64,000 bases of DNA from Solanum dulcamara (Eukaryota; Streptophyta; Magnoliopsida; Solanales; Solanaceae). A program made the translations under genes and the position numbers. The DNA is taken from assembly GCF_947179165.1 (NCBI RefSeq), contig NC_077237.1, positions 63,037,523 to 63,101,522 of the forward strand, written 5' to 3'. Below, piece by piece: positions 21,457-33,062 of the stretch (positions are counted from its first letter, which is position 1; each line of letters begins with the position of its first letter). Below the pieces are notes generated by a model. It was not told the DNA's origin. It saw only the letters and a program-made list of their open reading frames with translations, and did no database searches.

Positions 21457-22069
21457 GTTTGTATTCGATACTTTGATATACTTGTTCACTTAGGCTTACT
21501 TTTACCTTATTGAGCTACCTGCGACGAACAAGGGAATTGAAGATTTTAATGACTCCAATCCTAAAGTTTATACACCACTAAGCTTTATACTTAGCGATAG
21601 TTGTTTTCTATCGTAGGTAATGTGCGGGACAAGATGTGAAGATGGCTATTTGCAGTAGACTTTTGGAGCGCTTGTGAAGATCACATCTGCATATGTAATT
21701 AGTTTTGTAATTTTTTTGGGGACTTGTACATGATACATGTGACACTTATATATGAAATTTTGAAGGCATGTGAAAATAAAACCAGATGCTTGTAACTTGA
21801 ACAGGGTGACTAGGTTTGCTATTTTTGGAGTGTGCTTTTAACTCAAGTCATGCCATGTGCTGGGTTTATACTTTGACTTGTCATTATGCACAAAGGAAGA
21901 TAATAGTTTTGTGATAATTACTAATTTGAGTTTTGTGTACTTTATGGACCCGTAATGGTGTTGAATTGGAAATAGAATTTCAAAATAAGTTTTCTACATA
22001 TGTTGACTATTTGAGATTATAAAAAAATGTCTTTTGCTTCATAAGTGGCATCCTCTTAAAGGGGATGCT
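21457..22069. other. Unassigned 0.6-kb stretch right of family A
   Basis: No coding match and no repeat within the window that I can see. It has two adjacent hairpins at 21578-21613 (CTAAG-N7-CTTAG, then CGATAG-N7-CTATCG). It may be a fragment of another LTR or pre-insertion sequence. Confidence 0.4.
21578..21613. other. Two consecutive stem-loops with 7-base loops
   Basis: CTAAG at 21578-21582 pairs with CTTAG at 21590-21594. CGATAG at 21595-21600 pairs with CTATCG at 21608-21613. Both loops are seven bases. Function unknown. Confidence 0.5.
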
Positions 22070-22522
22070 ACACATACATACTTAGTACATTCAAAGTACT
22101 AACACATACTCTTTTGCCTACATGATATCACTATGTAGGGACCGGTTCTCCTCCTCGTTCTCCTCCATGTAGCTAGTTGAGATTTCTTTTGAAGACTACT
22201 TTTGGTGAGTTCTCATGTTCTAGGAGCAATACTACTTTATATTTATAGCTTATGATATATTGAGATCTTTAAATACTTACTATGGCATTTCTTTCGATTA
22301 TGATTGAGGGTGAGCTAGGGACTTGTCTTATCCCCATTAAATCTAAAAGTTAGAGGTATTGTTGGACATATCTAAGTTGAAGATTTACTATTATGATTTC
22401 TACTTGTTTATTTATTGTCATTAGCTATGAAAGGTCAAAAGAATGGTAAGAGGCTTGTTTGAGGTACTTTCAGGTTCCTCATTCACCATGTCACGTCTAG
22501 GCCCTAGGCTTGGGTCATGACA
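22070..22522 (+). repeat. LTR fragment related to family C, plus orientation
   Basis: Matches the reverse complement of the low-coordinate ends of the C LTRs (44032-44480, 51329-51760). Shared features, in order: TAGTACATTCAAAGTACTAA, the palindrome around CCTACATGAT...TATGTAGG, AGGGTGAGCTAGGGAC, and the end CCTAGGCTTGGGTCATGACA. Only the last 450 bp of the LTR are present, moderately diverged. Confidence 0.8.
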
Positions 22523-22611
22523 AGTTTTCATGTTGATGTAATCACTGACCATAAGAGTTGACAATATGTGTTCAAGCAAAAGGACTTGAATATTCAATAA
22601 AGGAGATGGAT
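22523..22611 (+). pseudogene. RNase H fragment joined to the LTR end
   Basis: Plus-strand translation gives an RNase H piece (VITDHKS, then QYVFKQKDLNI and RRW) directly after the LTR end, with no primer site or gag between. The element was reduced to an LTR end plus about 30 codons, presumably by internal deletion. Confidence 0.7.
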
Positions 22612-22849
22612 CCTTATAAGGTTCTTACAACTTACTACGGACCATAAATCTGTCCGTAGAAGGACTAAAAGATTATGAACATTGATCCATGAAACACATA
22701 AACAATTTCCCAAATTATAAACTCTGATCTATGATCCCACCACGATCCATGAAATATTCCACGTAGACCGTACTATGGTTTGCTGACTTTAGTTCTTTCT
22801 GATTTCCAAGGTTTGATCCAATTTTAGGAACTTTCAGGGTATTACAATA
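22612..22849 (-). repeat. B1 3' LTR fragment
   Basis: The minus strand starts TGTAATACCCTGAAAG immediately after a worn purine tract, matching the TGTAA(C/G) starts of the C and B2 LTRs. Only about 240 bp remain before the sequence changes to the RNase H fragment. Confidence 0.65.
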
Positions 22850-23059
22850 TCTATCTCTTGGTAAAATTGATCCTTTAATAGAGTTGATAGGTTGAAAAGG
22901 ATAGGGAATAAGATTTTGCAACCCAAAAATGAAAAACTGAGCTTGAAACTGATGAAGTAATTGACTCCAAGCTAAAATATGTATACTGAACTGATTACAT
23001 GAACATGCATGCATACTAAAAAGGAGAAAACTGAGAGACATGAACATGATTGGGAGGGG

Positions 23060-24560
23060 TGAATCTGAAAGAGAGTATCATGGAGGAACTACTACCTCAC
23101 GTTGGAAATGAACTAGAAGGAATGATATGGGGGTACTTAGCCATCATATATGATTCGGCTTCTCAAGTGGCTCCCTAAACTAATTGATTCCTCCAAAAGA
23201 TTCCCACTAAAGCAACTTTTTAATTCCTCAACTTACTAACCTTACAATCTAGAATCTCAACTGGAACGTCCTCGTAAGAGAGATCATCTTTCACACCGAC
23301 ACTCTCTAAAGGAAAAAATGTTATTGGGTGACCAATGCATTTCTTCAACAAGGACACATGAATTATGAGATACATTAATTAATATTCTGAGGCTAAATCC
23401 AACTCATAGGCTACCTTATCAAAATTTCTCAAAATCTGATAAGGGCCAACATATCTAGGATTGAGCTTCCCTTTCTTATCAAACCTCATCACACCTTTCA
23501 TGGGTGAGATTTTCAAAAAAACCCAATCATCAACTTGAAATTCAAACTCTCTTCTTCTCAGATTGGTCTAAGGTTTCTGCCTATCCTAGGATGACCTCAA
23601 CCTCTCTCTAATGAGTCAACTTTCTCCACAGCTGAACTGACTCAAGCCTTATAAAAGCCACTTAACCAACCTCAAACTACCCTATAGGGAACCTACACCT
23701 CCTACTATAGAGTGCCTCAAATGAATCCACCTAAATACTAGAGTGGTAACTATTATTAAAAGCAAACTCAATCAAAGGCAAATGATAATTCCAATTACCT
23801 TTGAAGTTGATCACACAAGCTCTCAACATATCCTTTAAAGTCTGAATAGTCCTTTCGGCCTGGCCATCAATCTATGGATGAAAAGCTCTACTGAGCTTAA
23901 CCTGAGTAACGAGGCCTTTCTAAAATGATCTCCAAAAGTGTGATGTGAACTGAGTAACTCTACTAAAAATGATGGATAGTGGAACACCATGCAACTTTAC
24001 CATCTCTTGAATGTTAAGTCTAGCATAATCCTCAGCTGAACAAGAAGTCTTAATCAGAAGGAAATATGCCAATTTATTCATTAGTTCTACAATCACCCAT
24101 ATAGAATCATATTTTCAATGCATACAAGAAACTTGTGATGAAGTCCATGTTAAAATCTTTCCACTTCCAAGTAGGAATATCAATGCTATGAGCCATACTG
24201 CCTGATTTCTGATGCTCAACCTTAACTTGTTAGCAATTTGAATACTTAGCCACAAATTTTGTAATATACTTCTTCATTTTATTCCACCAATAAACCTCTT
24301 GCAAATCATGGTACATATTGATGGCTCTTGGATGACTAGAATTTTCCTATCAATAATTGAGAGATTTTGCTAAAATATGTTGCCTCAAGCCATCAACATC
24401 TGGAATACACAATTGATTGCGATAACAAAGTAAACTATCTCCTCCTTGGGAAAAAGCCTCAACGTCCTTTTTAAGAATCGCTTTATTTAGCTCAACCAAG
24501 ATTGGATCCTTATTTTTTTTTGCCTTCACATCCATCACAAGAGATGATTCTGAGCCAATC
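23060..24560 (-). pseudogene. B1 integrase remnant
   Basis: Minus-strand pieces follow the integrase of element C with many frameshifts: the chromodomain tail near 23090-23300, the core between 23700 and 24130, and the linker at 24350-24538 (QGGDSLLCYRNQLCIPDVDGLR). The segment equivalent to SDRGTQF reads FSRVTQF, so the second catalytic Asp appears lost. Confidence 0.75.
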
Positions 24561-25125
24561 TAAACAACAACTCCACCATCTTCTGAATCAACTAATTGAA
24601 CTCCCAAATGGGCAAGTCTATGAATATGTCGAACTAATTCCTTCTTCTCATCCTCTGAGCAACACTGCCCATGGACAATCTACTAAGATCATTTTCCACA
24701 ACATTAACTTTATCCAGATGGTACAAAACACTCATATCATAAACCTTCAACAATTCAAGCCACCTCCTTTGGCGAAGATTCAAATCCTTCTAATTAAACA
24801 CATATTGCATATTCTTATGATCAGTGAATACATCCATATGAACACCATAAAGATAACACCTCCAAATCTTCAAGGCAAAAACTACCATTGCCAAGTTCAT
24901 GAGTCAGGTAGTTCTTCTCATGAACTTTAAGCTGCCTAGAATCATAAGCTATGATCTTACCATATTGCATCAATACATAGAGAAGATCAATTCTAGAATA
25001 TCACATTACACAATAAAACCATCTGAACCATTTGGTAAAGTCAAAATCGTGCATGTAGTATGTTTGAGTCTTCAACAAATGAAAATTCTTCTCACAATTA
25101 TCGGACCACTGGAACTTGATTTTTT
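24561..25125 (-). pseudogene. B1 RNase H remnant
   Basis: The minus strand gives QRRWLELLK and a degraded ADALSR-type end near 24660-24790, and CDAS-like sequence near 25000. Heavily shifted and stopped. Confidence 0.65.
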
Positions 25126-26246
25126 CTAAGTCAATTTTGAAAAATGAGAAGCAATAGAGGAAAATCCTTCAAGAAATTGGCTGGAATAACCTATTAAACC
25201 CAAGAAAATCGTGATATCTAAGGCAGAAAGAAGTCTAGGCCAGTTCTTAACCTCTTCGGTCTTTTGAGGATCAACCTGTATGCCCTCTCCAAAGCTACTA
25301 ACCTCAACCAAATTTCACACTTCTAAACTTAGCAAATAACTTACTGTCCTTAATAATTTGCAAGACAATCCTCAAATGTTTGCATGCTCATCCTCACTCC
25401 AAGAATAAATCAAAATGTCATCTATGATAATGACGAACATATCCAAATACTTATTGAACACCCTGTCATCAAATCCATAAAAGTTGTAGGAGCATTAGTT
25501 AGTCCAAAAGATATAACCATAAATTCATAGTGACCATACCAAATCCTGAAGGCTGTCTTTAGAATGTCACATTCTCTAACTCACAGCTGGTGATAGCCTA
25601 ATCTGAGGTCAATCTTTGAGAAGAAACTGACACTTTTAGTTGATCAAACAAATTGTCTATCTTGGGGATAAGATATTTATTCTTGATTGAGTCCTTATTT
25701 AACTGAGGATAATCAATGTATATCTTGAGAGAAATGTTTTTCTTTTGTACAAAGAGAACTAGAGCACTCCACAGAGAAAAGTAAGGCCTGATGAAACCTT
25801 TATCTAGAAGGTCCTTTAACTGCTCTTTCAACTCCTTAAGATTAGCTAGATCTATTTTATAAAAAGGGATAAAAATAGGTTGGGTATCTAGAAAAAGGTC
25901 TATTCTAAAGTTGATCTCCTTTTTGGTAGGGACTTTAAGAAGATATTTGAGAAATACTTGTAGAAATTCATTCAAAATAGTAACAGACTGAAGAGTTGGG
26001 GTTTTGGAAGAGGTATCTTTAACCCAAACTAGATGATATATACAACATTTGGAAATCATCTTCCTGGCCTTAAGTTAAGAAACCAGTCGACCTATAAGTG
26101 CTAAGGTACCATCCTTCCACTTGATGATTGGCTCATCAGAAAAATGAAATTTTATGACTCGAGTTCTACAGTTGATAGAAGCATAGCAAGCATGTAGCCA
26201 ATACATGCCAAGAATGACATCAAAATCAAGCAAGTGCAACTCTACT
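25126..26246 (-). pseudogene. B1 protease C-terminus and reverse transcriptase
   Basis: It begins at the B2 junction inside protease (LLDFDVILGMYWLHACYAS). A 153-codon open piece at 25598-26059 includes [10 protein letters not shown], the [13 protein letters not shown] segment, [12 protein letters not shown] and [15 protein letters not shown]. The catalytic box near 25420 reads IIDDILIYS, so both Asp are present. The connection (25126-25311: GIQVDPQKTEEVKNWPRLL) follows. Frameshifts separate these parts. Confidence 0.8.
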
Positions 26247-28467
26247 TATCACGATCCAACCTAGGTCCTAATCATAACATGGCGATTGGGATGCGAGGGA
26301 TACCAACTATAAGTCATCTTAGCATACATTGCATACATAAGGTAAACATTAATATAAATATGAGCAAAAATAATCATTAAGTGAGGAATGGGACTAAGGA
26401 AAATAAACTCTATAAACATCCAATTCGGACTACACCAATGAGTATTGTCTAAACATGCTTCTAGTCTATTCTTTGACGGGGCTCAGGAAAAGCTCCTAGA
26501 TCACCCTAACAATATGAGAAAGTGAAAAGAACAATAGTAATATGAATAAAAGTCCTGTCCTCAATAGAATGAGGACTCACCAATGTCTTTGAAATCTAAA
26601 GAAATCTCTAGCCATGATCAGAATGATCGTTAGTGTCATTCATCCCTACATTATGACACAATGTAGGAAAAATATGTATTAGTACATTTGAATATACTAA
26701 GTATGTGAGGTATGCATGACCAAGTAAAAGAACGTAATAAATATTCCATAAGATGCATGACCAATCATAATGAACTTGAGTACAGCTTAAAAATAATTTA
26801 AAACATAAGAAACTCCTGGTCAATGCATATCATAAGAACTTCATCATATACTCATAACTTGGCATCTCATACTTAACTCCAACTTATATGGGATAGGAAC
26901 TTTAAATGAAAATTAAGCCCATGCAAGCTATTACATGGAATTCGATAACTCATGCATCGAGACAGGCCGATAACTCCTGCATCAAAACAAGGGAGGCTAC
27001 CTTGCTAGGTATACTCCAAAAGTAACTATTCAACTAGGCTATGTGGATCCACTATTAGGCCATAAAGGCAACCTACATGGGAAAAGTAGTTTGGGACTTT
27101 ATGTTGCTACTAGGATTCCCCTAGAAAACTAACTATGTTACAGGAATGAACCCCACCTAGAATTCCTCTCGATGCTTAGTCAATATTCCAATAGAAATTC
27201 ATAAACATGATCATAACGTAGTAGGGAAAGATAGTAACTGCCTATCAGTTCATCTTTAAAATATATTAGGAATAGCTCATCTACTTGATGATTCATAAGA
27301 ATCTATAACTTTGGTGTGAATTGTCCTTATCACCATCTTTAAAGCATCTTTTGATCTTAATCCTGATCATCATCATAACTTTAACTTTAGAATCATATAA
27401 AACTTTCATTGAAAATTATTTAACTAATGACCAACTCAAAAATCATCTTAACTTCATAATCATAGCTTAAAAATACAAGTTTATGCATGGGCATCTATAG
27501 TTCAACTTAAAATCATGCAATTCATATGAGATCATGCATATAAAAATCATTGATAACATTTAAAAACGAAATCAAACCAGCCCAATACAATTCATCAAAA
27601 CTAGGATTCATAATCAATTGAAAATTTAATGAAAACTTAAGGAATCTTTTGGACTTCAAGGGTGAAAACAGTCCATGAATCAATCCCCACATACCTTGCT
27701 AGAATTCACTAATAATTGAAGAAGAAACCTTGTAGAAATCTGGAAATCCTAGCTTTAGCTTAAAGAGAAAACCTTGAGAGACTTTGTTCTTGCCTTAGAA
27801 AATTTTAGGAGAATGAATTGAATAGGAGGAGAATTTCTAGAATTGAATATTTATAGACTTTGAACTTGTGCATAAAAGTATCTAGGTTCATTGAATAGAA
27901 CTTGAAAAAAGACATAATTTCCGTTTATTAAAATCTAAAAATTTGACCCTACGGATCCCTTTCTACGGGTTGTCTTAGTAATGATGAGTCATTTAAACAA
28001 CTCATCCTACAGGTCTAAGAAAAGGTCTGAAATTCAAGTCTCTGAAGTTGTAGAACGGGTAAGGTTTATAGCCCATCATCTTGTCTATAGTTCATCTTGT
28101 TGGCTCGTCCTACAGATCCCAAAAACCTGCAAATTTGAGAGTCTCAGGACTTTGTTTATGAGTCATAGTTCCTACGGATCATCCTATCAAGTCTAGAGTT
28201 GACCTCGAGGGACCCTTGAAACTTGGCTCCGAAGTCTTCCTATGAGTTGTGACTATGGGGTCATCTGGGTGAGAACGGGTCATAACAGTGAGTAGTAAGA
28301 CCTTCCTTTAAGGTTGGTCTTGATTATCAATAATGACTCCCTCCATTACCTATTTCTATGGGTCATGTAAATTTCTACGGCTTATAGATACAGTCGTAAA
28401 TTTGGTTTTAATTCAAGATTTGAGAATTTTCTCCTTGATTCCAACTTTCCGAATTGCAGGTCTTACA
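26247..28467 (-). repeat. B2 3' LTR (2221 bp)
   Basis: The minus strand runs TGTAAGACCTGC ... GGATCGTGATA. Same family as 33063-34900 (shared CCTAGCTCACCCTAAC, the GTATGCATTAGTACAT region and AAGCATGCGATCTAT-like stretches), at moderate identity. Confidence 0.82.
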
Positions 28468-28486
28468 ATATCTCCCCCTTAGAAAC
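28468..28486 (-). other. B2 polypurine tract
   Basis: The minus strand reads CTAAGGGGGAGATAT directly before the LTR start. Confidence 0.75.
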
Positions 28487-28719
28487 AATCATCATCGAAT
28501 GAGATTAACTTATCATAGGAGGAAGGACACAGAAAGGGGACTATCAACCCAACATAATCATGATGATATCTTATAATGCATGGAACATGAAAACTTTAAC
28601 TTAACATAAAATCATGACTTAAAAATTCAACTTTTCGTGAGCATGCATGCATGTGAATGGAATAGGAGGAACTGAATACGTAAATGTTCAATTTCCTGGA
28701 ATAGGAATAGCTTACTACT

Positions 28720-29720
28720 TTAGTCTTGAGTAGAGGGAAAGAAGTACGGGTATCGTTTCATCATATCCGCCTCCGCCTCCCAAATAGCACTTTCTACTTT
28801 TTGATTCCTTTATAACACTTTGACAGACACACTTCTTTGTTTCTTAACTTCATAACTTGCTGGTCCAAGATTTCCACCAGAACTTCGTCATAAGTCAAAT
28901 TCTACTCAACACGTACATCTTTCAAAGGGACAATAGAATTTGGATCACCCACGAACTTCCTCAACATAGACACATGAAACATTGGGTGAACCATAGCTAA
29001 CTCAAATGGCAAATCTAACTCATAAGACACTTTGCCAACACGTCTTAATACCTCGTAAGGTCTAATGTACCTAGGACTCAATTTACCTTTCTTTCCAAAA
29101 TGCATTACACACTTCACGGTGAAACCTTCAAATAGACCTAATCATCCACTTCAAAAACAATCTCTTTTTTGCTAACATCGGAATAAGACTTTTGATGACT
29201 TTAAGCCGTCTTCAACCTCTCCCTTATGAGTCTTACCTTTTCCATATCATCAATCACCAAATCTGGACCAATGAAGGCCACCTCACCAAATTCAAACCAT
29301 CTCACCGAGAATCTACATCTCCTCCCCTACAATGCTTCGAAAGGAGCCATTTGGATGCTAGAGTAATAACTATTATTATATGCAAACTCAATCAATGGAA
29401 AATTTTCATCCCAACTTCCTTTAAAATCAATAACACACGCCCTTAACATACCCTCTAAAGTTTGAATCATTCTTTTGGCTTGACCATCGGTTTGAGGATA
29501 ATAAATAGTACTGTACTTAACCTTTGTACCAAGACCCTTTTGAAATAACTTCCAAAAATGTGAAGTGAATTGTGTACCTCTACCTGATATGATGGACAAT
29601 AGAACACCATGAAGTCGTACTAACTCACGAACATACAACTGCACACCATCTCCTCTAGGGAAAAAGCCTCAATGGCTTTTTCAGCAACCCATTTCGTCAA
29701 TTCAACCAACACCAAATCAT
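28720..29720 (-). pseudogene. B2 integrase, catalytic residues lost
   Basis: The C-terminal region is open at 28902-29117 (GKKGKLSPRYIRPYEVLRRV ... VHPMFHVSMLRK). The core is open at 29327-29644. In the core the catalytic segment reads IISGRGTQF (usual Asp replaced by Gly) and GQAKRMIQ (usual Glu replaced by Lys). Both can be single transitions. The chromodomain tail lies near 28740-28890. The 29645-29720 join lacks the HHCC region, which appears deleted. Confidence 0.85.
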
Positions 29721-30460
29721 TATCTTATTTAGCCTTAACATCCATCAAAAGAGACGATTTTGAAACATTTTGAACAAGAACATCCCCATCATTAGAATCA
29801 ACCAAACAGACACCTAAATAGGCCAATCTATGCACATTCTTAACCAACTCTTTCTTACTTTCTTCAACATGGGAAACACTATTTATAGACAACAAACTAA
29901 GTGCATCGGCAATCACATTAGCTTTATCTGGATGGTATTACCCACTCATATCATAGTTCTTCAATAATTCAAGCCATCTCATTTGTCGAAGGTTCAAGTC
30001 CTTTTGCTTAAACATGTATTCCAAGTTCTTATGATCTGTGAACACAGCCACATGGACAACATAAAGATAGTGTCTCCAAATCTTCAAAGTAAACACAATC
30101 GCCGCTAGTTCCAAGTCATGAGTCAGATAGTTTCTTTCATGTACCTTCTGTTACCTAGAGACATAGGCTATCACCTTACCATATTGCATCAACCCACAGC
30201 CAATTCCAATACTTGAGGCGTCGCAATACACAACAAAATCGTCAAACCCTTCCAGTAAAATCAAAATAGGAGTGGTAGTAAGACTATTTTTCAACTCTTA
30301 GAAACTCTTCTCACAAACTTCTGACCATTGGAACTTCACTTTCTTTTGGGTCAAGTTGATCAAGGGAGAAGAGACTGATAAAAAAAACCTTCCACAAACC
30401 TTCTATAATATGCGGATAGGCCCAAGAAACTTCTAATATCCATAGGTGACAATGGTTTAG
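29721..30460 (-). pseudogene. B2 RNase H and linker
   Basis: The minus strand gives the linker (MDVKAK ... at 29725-29916), the ADALS end near 29900, [12 protein letters not shown] near 29980, and a CDAS equivalent near 30215. It is frameshifted. Confidence 0.75.
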
Positions 30461-31295
30461 GCTAATTTTTCACCGCCTCCATTTTCTTTGGATGAACCTT
30501 AATTCCATCATCGGACACCACATAGCCGAGAAATGCAACTTCCCTTAGAAAAAATTTGCACTTAATAAACTTGGAAAATAATTGCTTGTCCTTCAAAGTT
30601 TGTAATACAATTCTCAAGTGACTCACATGATCCTCCTCATTCCGAGAGTAAACCAAAATATCATGAATAAACAAAATCAGGAAAATGTCATAGTATTTCT
30701 TGAACACCATATTTATCAAGTCCATAAAAGTTGTGGGGGAATTGATTAGTCCAAAGGAAATAACTAGAATTCAGAATGACCATACCTTTTCTGAAATGCC
30801 GTCTTGGGAATATCATCCCTTAATTGGTCATAACCAAAATGAAGATCAATTTTTGAGAAGTAGCTTTTCCCTTGCAATTGGTCAAATAAATCGTCTATCC
30901 TCAAAACTAGATATTTATTATTTATGTTCACTTTATTCAATTGTCGGTAGTTGATTCACATGCAAAGTGACCATCCTTCTTTCTAAGAAACAAAATGGGA
31001 GCACCCCATGGAGATATACTTGACCTAATAAAACCCTTATCTAACAAATCTTTCAATTGGTCCTTTAACCCTTTTAGTTCCACCAGAGCCATACTATAAG
31101 GTAGAATAAAAATAGGTTGGGTATCGGGAAGAAGTTTTATGCCAAAGTTAATTTCCTTTCTATAGGAACACCAGGTAGATCATCGAGAAACATATCCTGA
31201 AACTCATTAATAATAGGGACTGACTCTAGGGTAGGGGTGTCAAAATTGGTATCCCTAACTCGTACAAGATGGTAGATGCAACCTTTGGAAATCAT
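30461..31295 (-). pseudogene. B2 reverse transcriptase
   Basis: The palm segment is open at 30462-30725 and contains LFIHDILVYSRNEEDH: the first Asp of the F-x-D-D box is His. It ends with VAFLGYVVSDDGIKV. Upstream parts (fingers, near 30780-31180) are readable with frameshifts. Confidence 0.8.
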
Positions 31296-31760
31296 TTACC
31301 GAGATTTGAAGCATGGGATGAATTGGCCTTTAAACATATAATTATTACCCTTCCACTCTAGGATCGGCTTATTAGGTAATTGAAACTCAACAACACGGGT
31401 TCTAAAATTAGTAGAAGCATATAATGCATATAGCCAATCCATACCAAGGATAACATCGAAGTGGATCATATCAAGTTCAACTAGATCACATGAAGTAACT
31501 TTTGAAAAACTGAAATCGAACAATGTTTATGAACTTTTTTTAGCCACAATCGACTCACCTATGGGAGTATAACTGAAAAAATGCTCTAACAATATTCTGG
31601 GGCTAACATTAAATATCATATCCACATAAGGAGTAACAAAAGATAAATTGGAACTCGGATCAAGTAAGGCATAAATGTCATACTGAAAGACCCATAACAT
31701 ACTAGTAATAACATCGGGAGTCTCCTCTACCTCTTGCCTAGCATTAAGATCATAAAACCG
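31296..31760 (-). pseudogene. B2 aspartic protease region
   Basis: An open piece at 31296-31523 contains VELDMIHFDVILGMDWLYALYAS and the CDLVELDM block of this clade. The DSG-type active site region lies near 31640-31680 but is frameshifted. Confidence 0.75.
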
Positions 31761-32879
31761 ATTATTATGTTGACCACCTTTTGGTTAAGCTTGGGCACCT
31801 TATTGCACTTTCCTTCCATGAGCAACTTGTCCTTGAGTATAACCTTTTTTACCTCTACACTCCTTAGAATAATGGCCTAGTTTGCCACATCTATAGCACA
31901 CATTCAATCTCGCTAAAAACTTTCCCTTGTGGTGCTTTTCATGCTTTTTGCATGCGGGGATAACTTGGCCATTAGGAACTCCTTCTTAACACTTATGGTT
32001 AGGGACCCCATCCTTATCAAACCTTATAGTTAGAGCATTTGAAGAACCTTGACCAGAATACCTTTGGTTAAATTGAGGACGCCCGCCATTGCCAGATCTA
32101 GCATAAGATAAATCACCACCATCAGTCCTTGCCCTCTTGGACTCTCCAGCACTTTCCCTTAGTTTCTCATCCTTTATTTTCTCTGCATGGGTCATGAGTC
32201 TAGTGATATCCATTTCCCTAATCAACAAAGCTATCTTTCACTCCTTAGACACCAAATCTGACACGGCCATAATGAACTTGCTTATACTATATCTCAAGTC
32301 GGCAACCATAAATGGGGCATACTTTGACAATTAGGTGAACTTGAGGGAATACTCCCTCATACTCATATTTCCTTTCTTGAGGTTAATGAACTCTTGTATT
32401 TTGGCCTCCCTCAACTCCAATGGAAAAAAGAGATCAAGAAACACTCCTTTGAATTCTTCCCAATTCACGGGACCTACCTCTGTAGGCCTCTCACTCTTTC
32501 ATTGATCAAACCATATACTAGCAATGCCCTTCGATTGGTAAGTAGCCAACTTCATCCTCTTAACTAGCTAACCCTCATTATCTCCACAATCTTACAAATA
32601 CTCTAAACAAATTCTTGTTGATACTCATCTACCTTAGAACCCCCAAAACTCCAGAGGATTCATCCTCATAAAGTCACAAACCCTTTTTGCCATTGTACCC
32701 ATATTTGGGTTCATAGGAGAAACAACATCGCAATTAGCTTGCATCTTCATAGCTTGAGAAAGCACTTTGAAAGCCACTCGGAACTCGACATGTATGACTT
32801 GCTCATTCAAGGGATCATTTAGGGCTTATTGCTCCTCTTCAACAATATTCCTTCAGGTGGGGTATCTTCGTGGAGTCAT
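31761..32879 (-). pseudogene. B2 gag with intact CCHC zinc knuckle
   Basis: ATG at 32879 (MTPRR) suits a gag start, 170 bases after the primer site. Capsid-related text is broken by stops. An open piece at 31986-32228 holds the gag C-terminal part (MDITRLMTHAEKIKDEKLRE). A CX2CX4HX4C zinc knuckle (CYRCGKLGHYSKEC) is intact at 31857-31898. Confidence 0.75.
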
Positions 32880-33046
32880 TTTATGAAAATAGCAAAGAAT
32901 AATTATTTGAAGGGAAAGACATAAAGTACAACTCTATCGCATGACATAGATCATGAAAGAAGTGAGATTTTTCCTAAAACTCCTCATAGCCTCCAACTCA
33001 TAAATTTAAGGCACTTCACACTGTGAATAAGACTCCTAAACCTTGT

Positions 33047-33058
33047 CCTCTAATACCA
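33047..33058 (-). other. B2 primer binding site, mutated
   Basis: The minus strand reads TGGTATTAGAGG, a two-base change from TGGTATCAGAGC, four bases from the LTR end. Confidence 0.75.
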
Positions 33059-33062
33059 ATTT

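Larger units (their letters stand above)
22612..26246 (-). mobile_element. B1: truncated Ty3/gypsy element
   Basis: A short 3' LTR piece (about 22612-22849) and a minus-strand pol running integrase to protease. The protease end abuts the LTR of B2 at 26247, so gag and the 5' LTR are absent. B2 either inserted here or replaced them. Confidence 0.75.
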
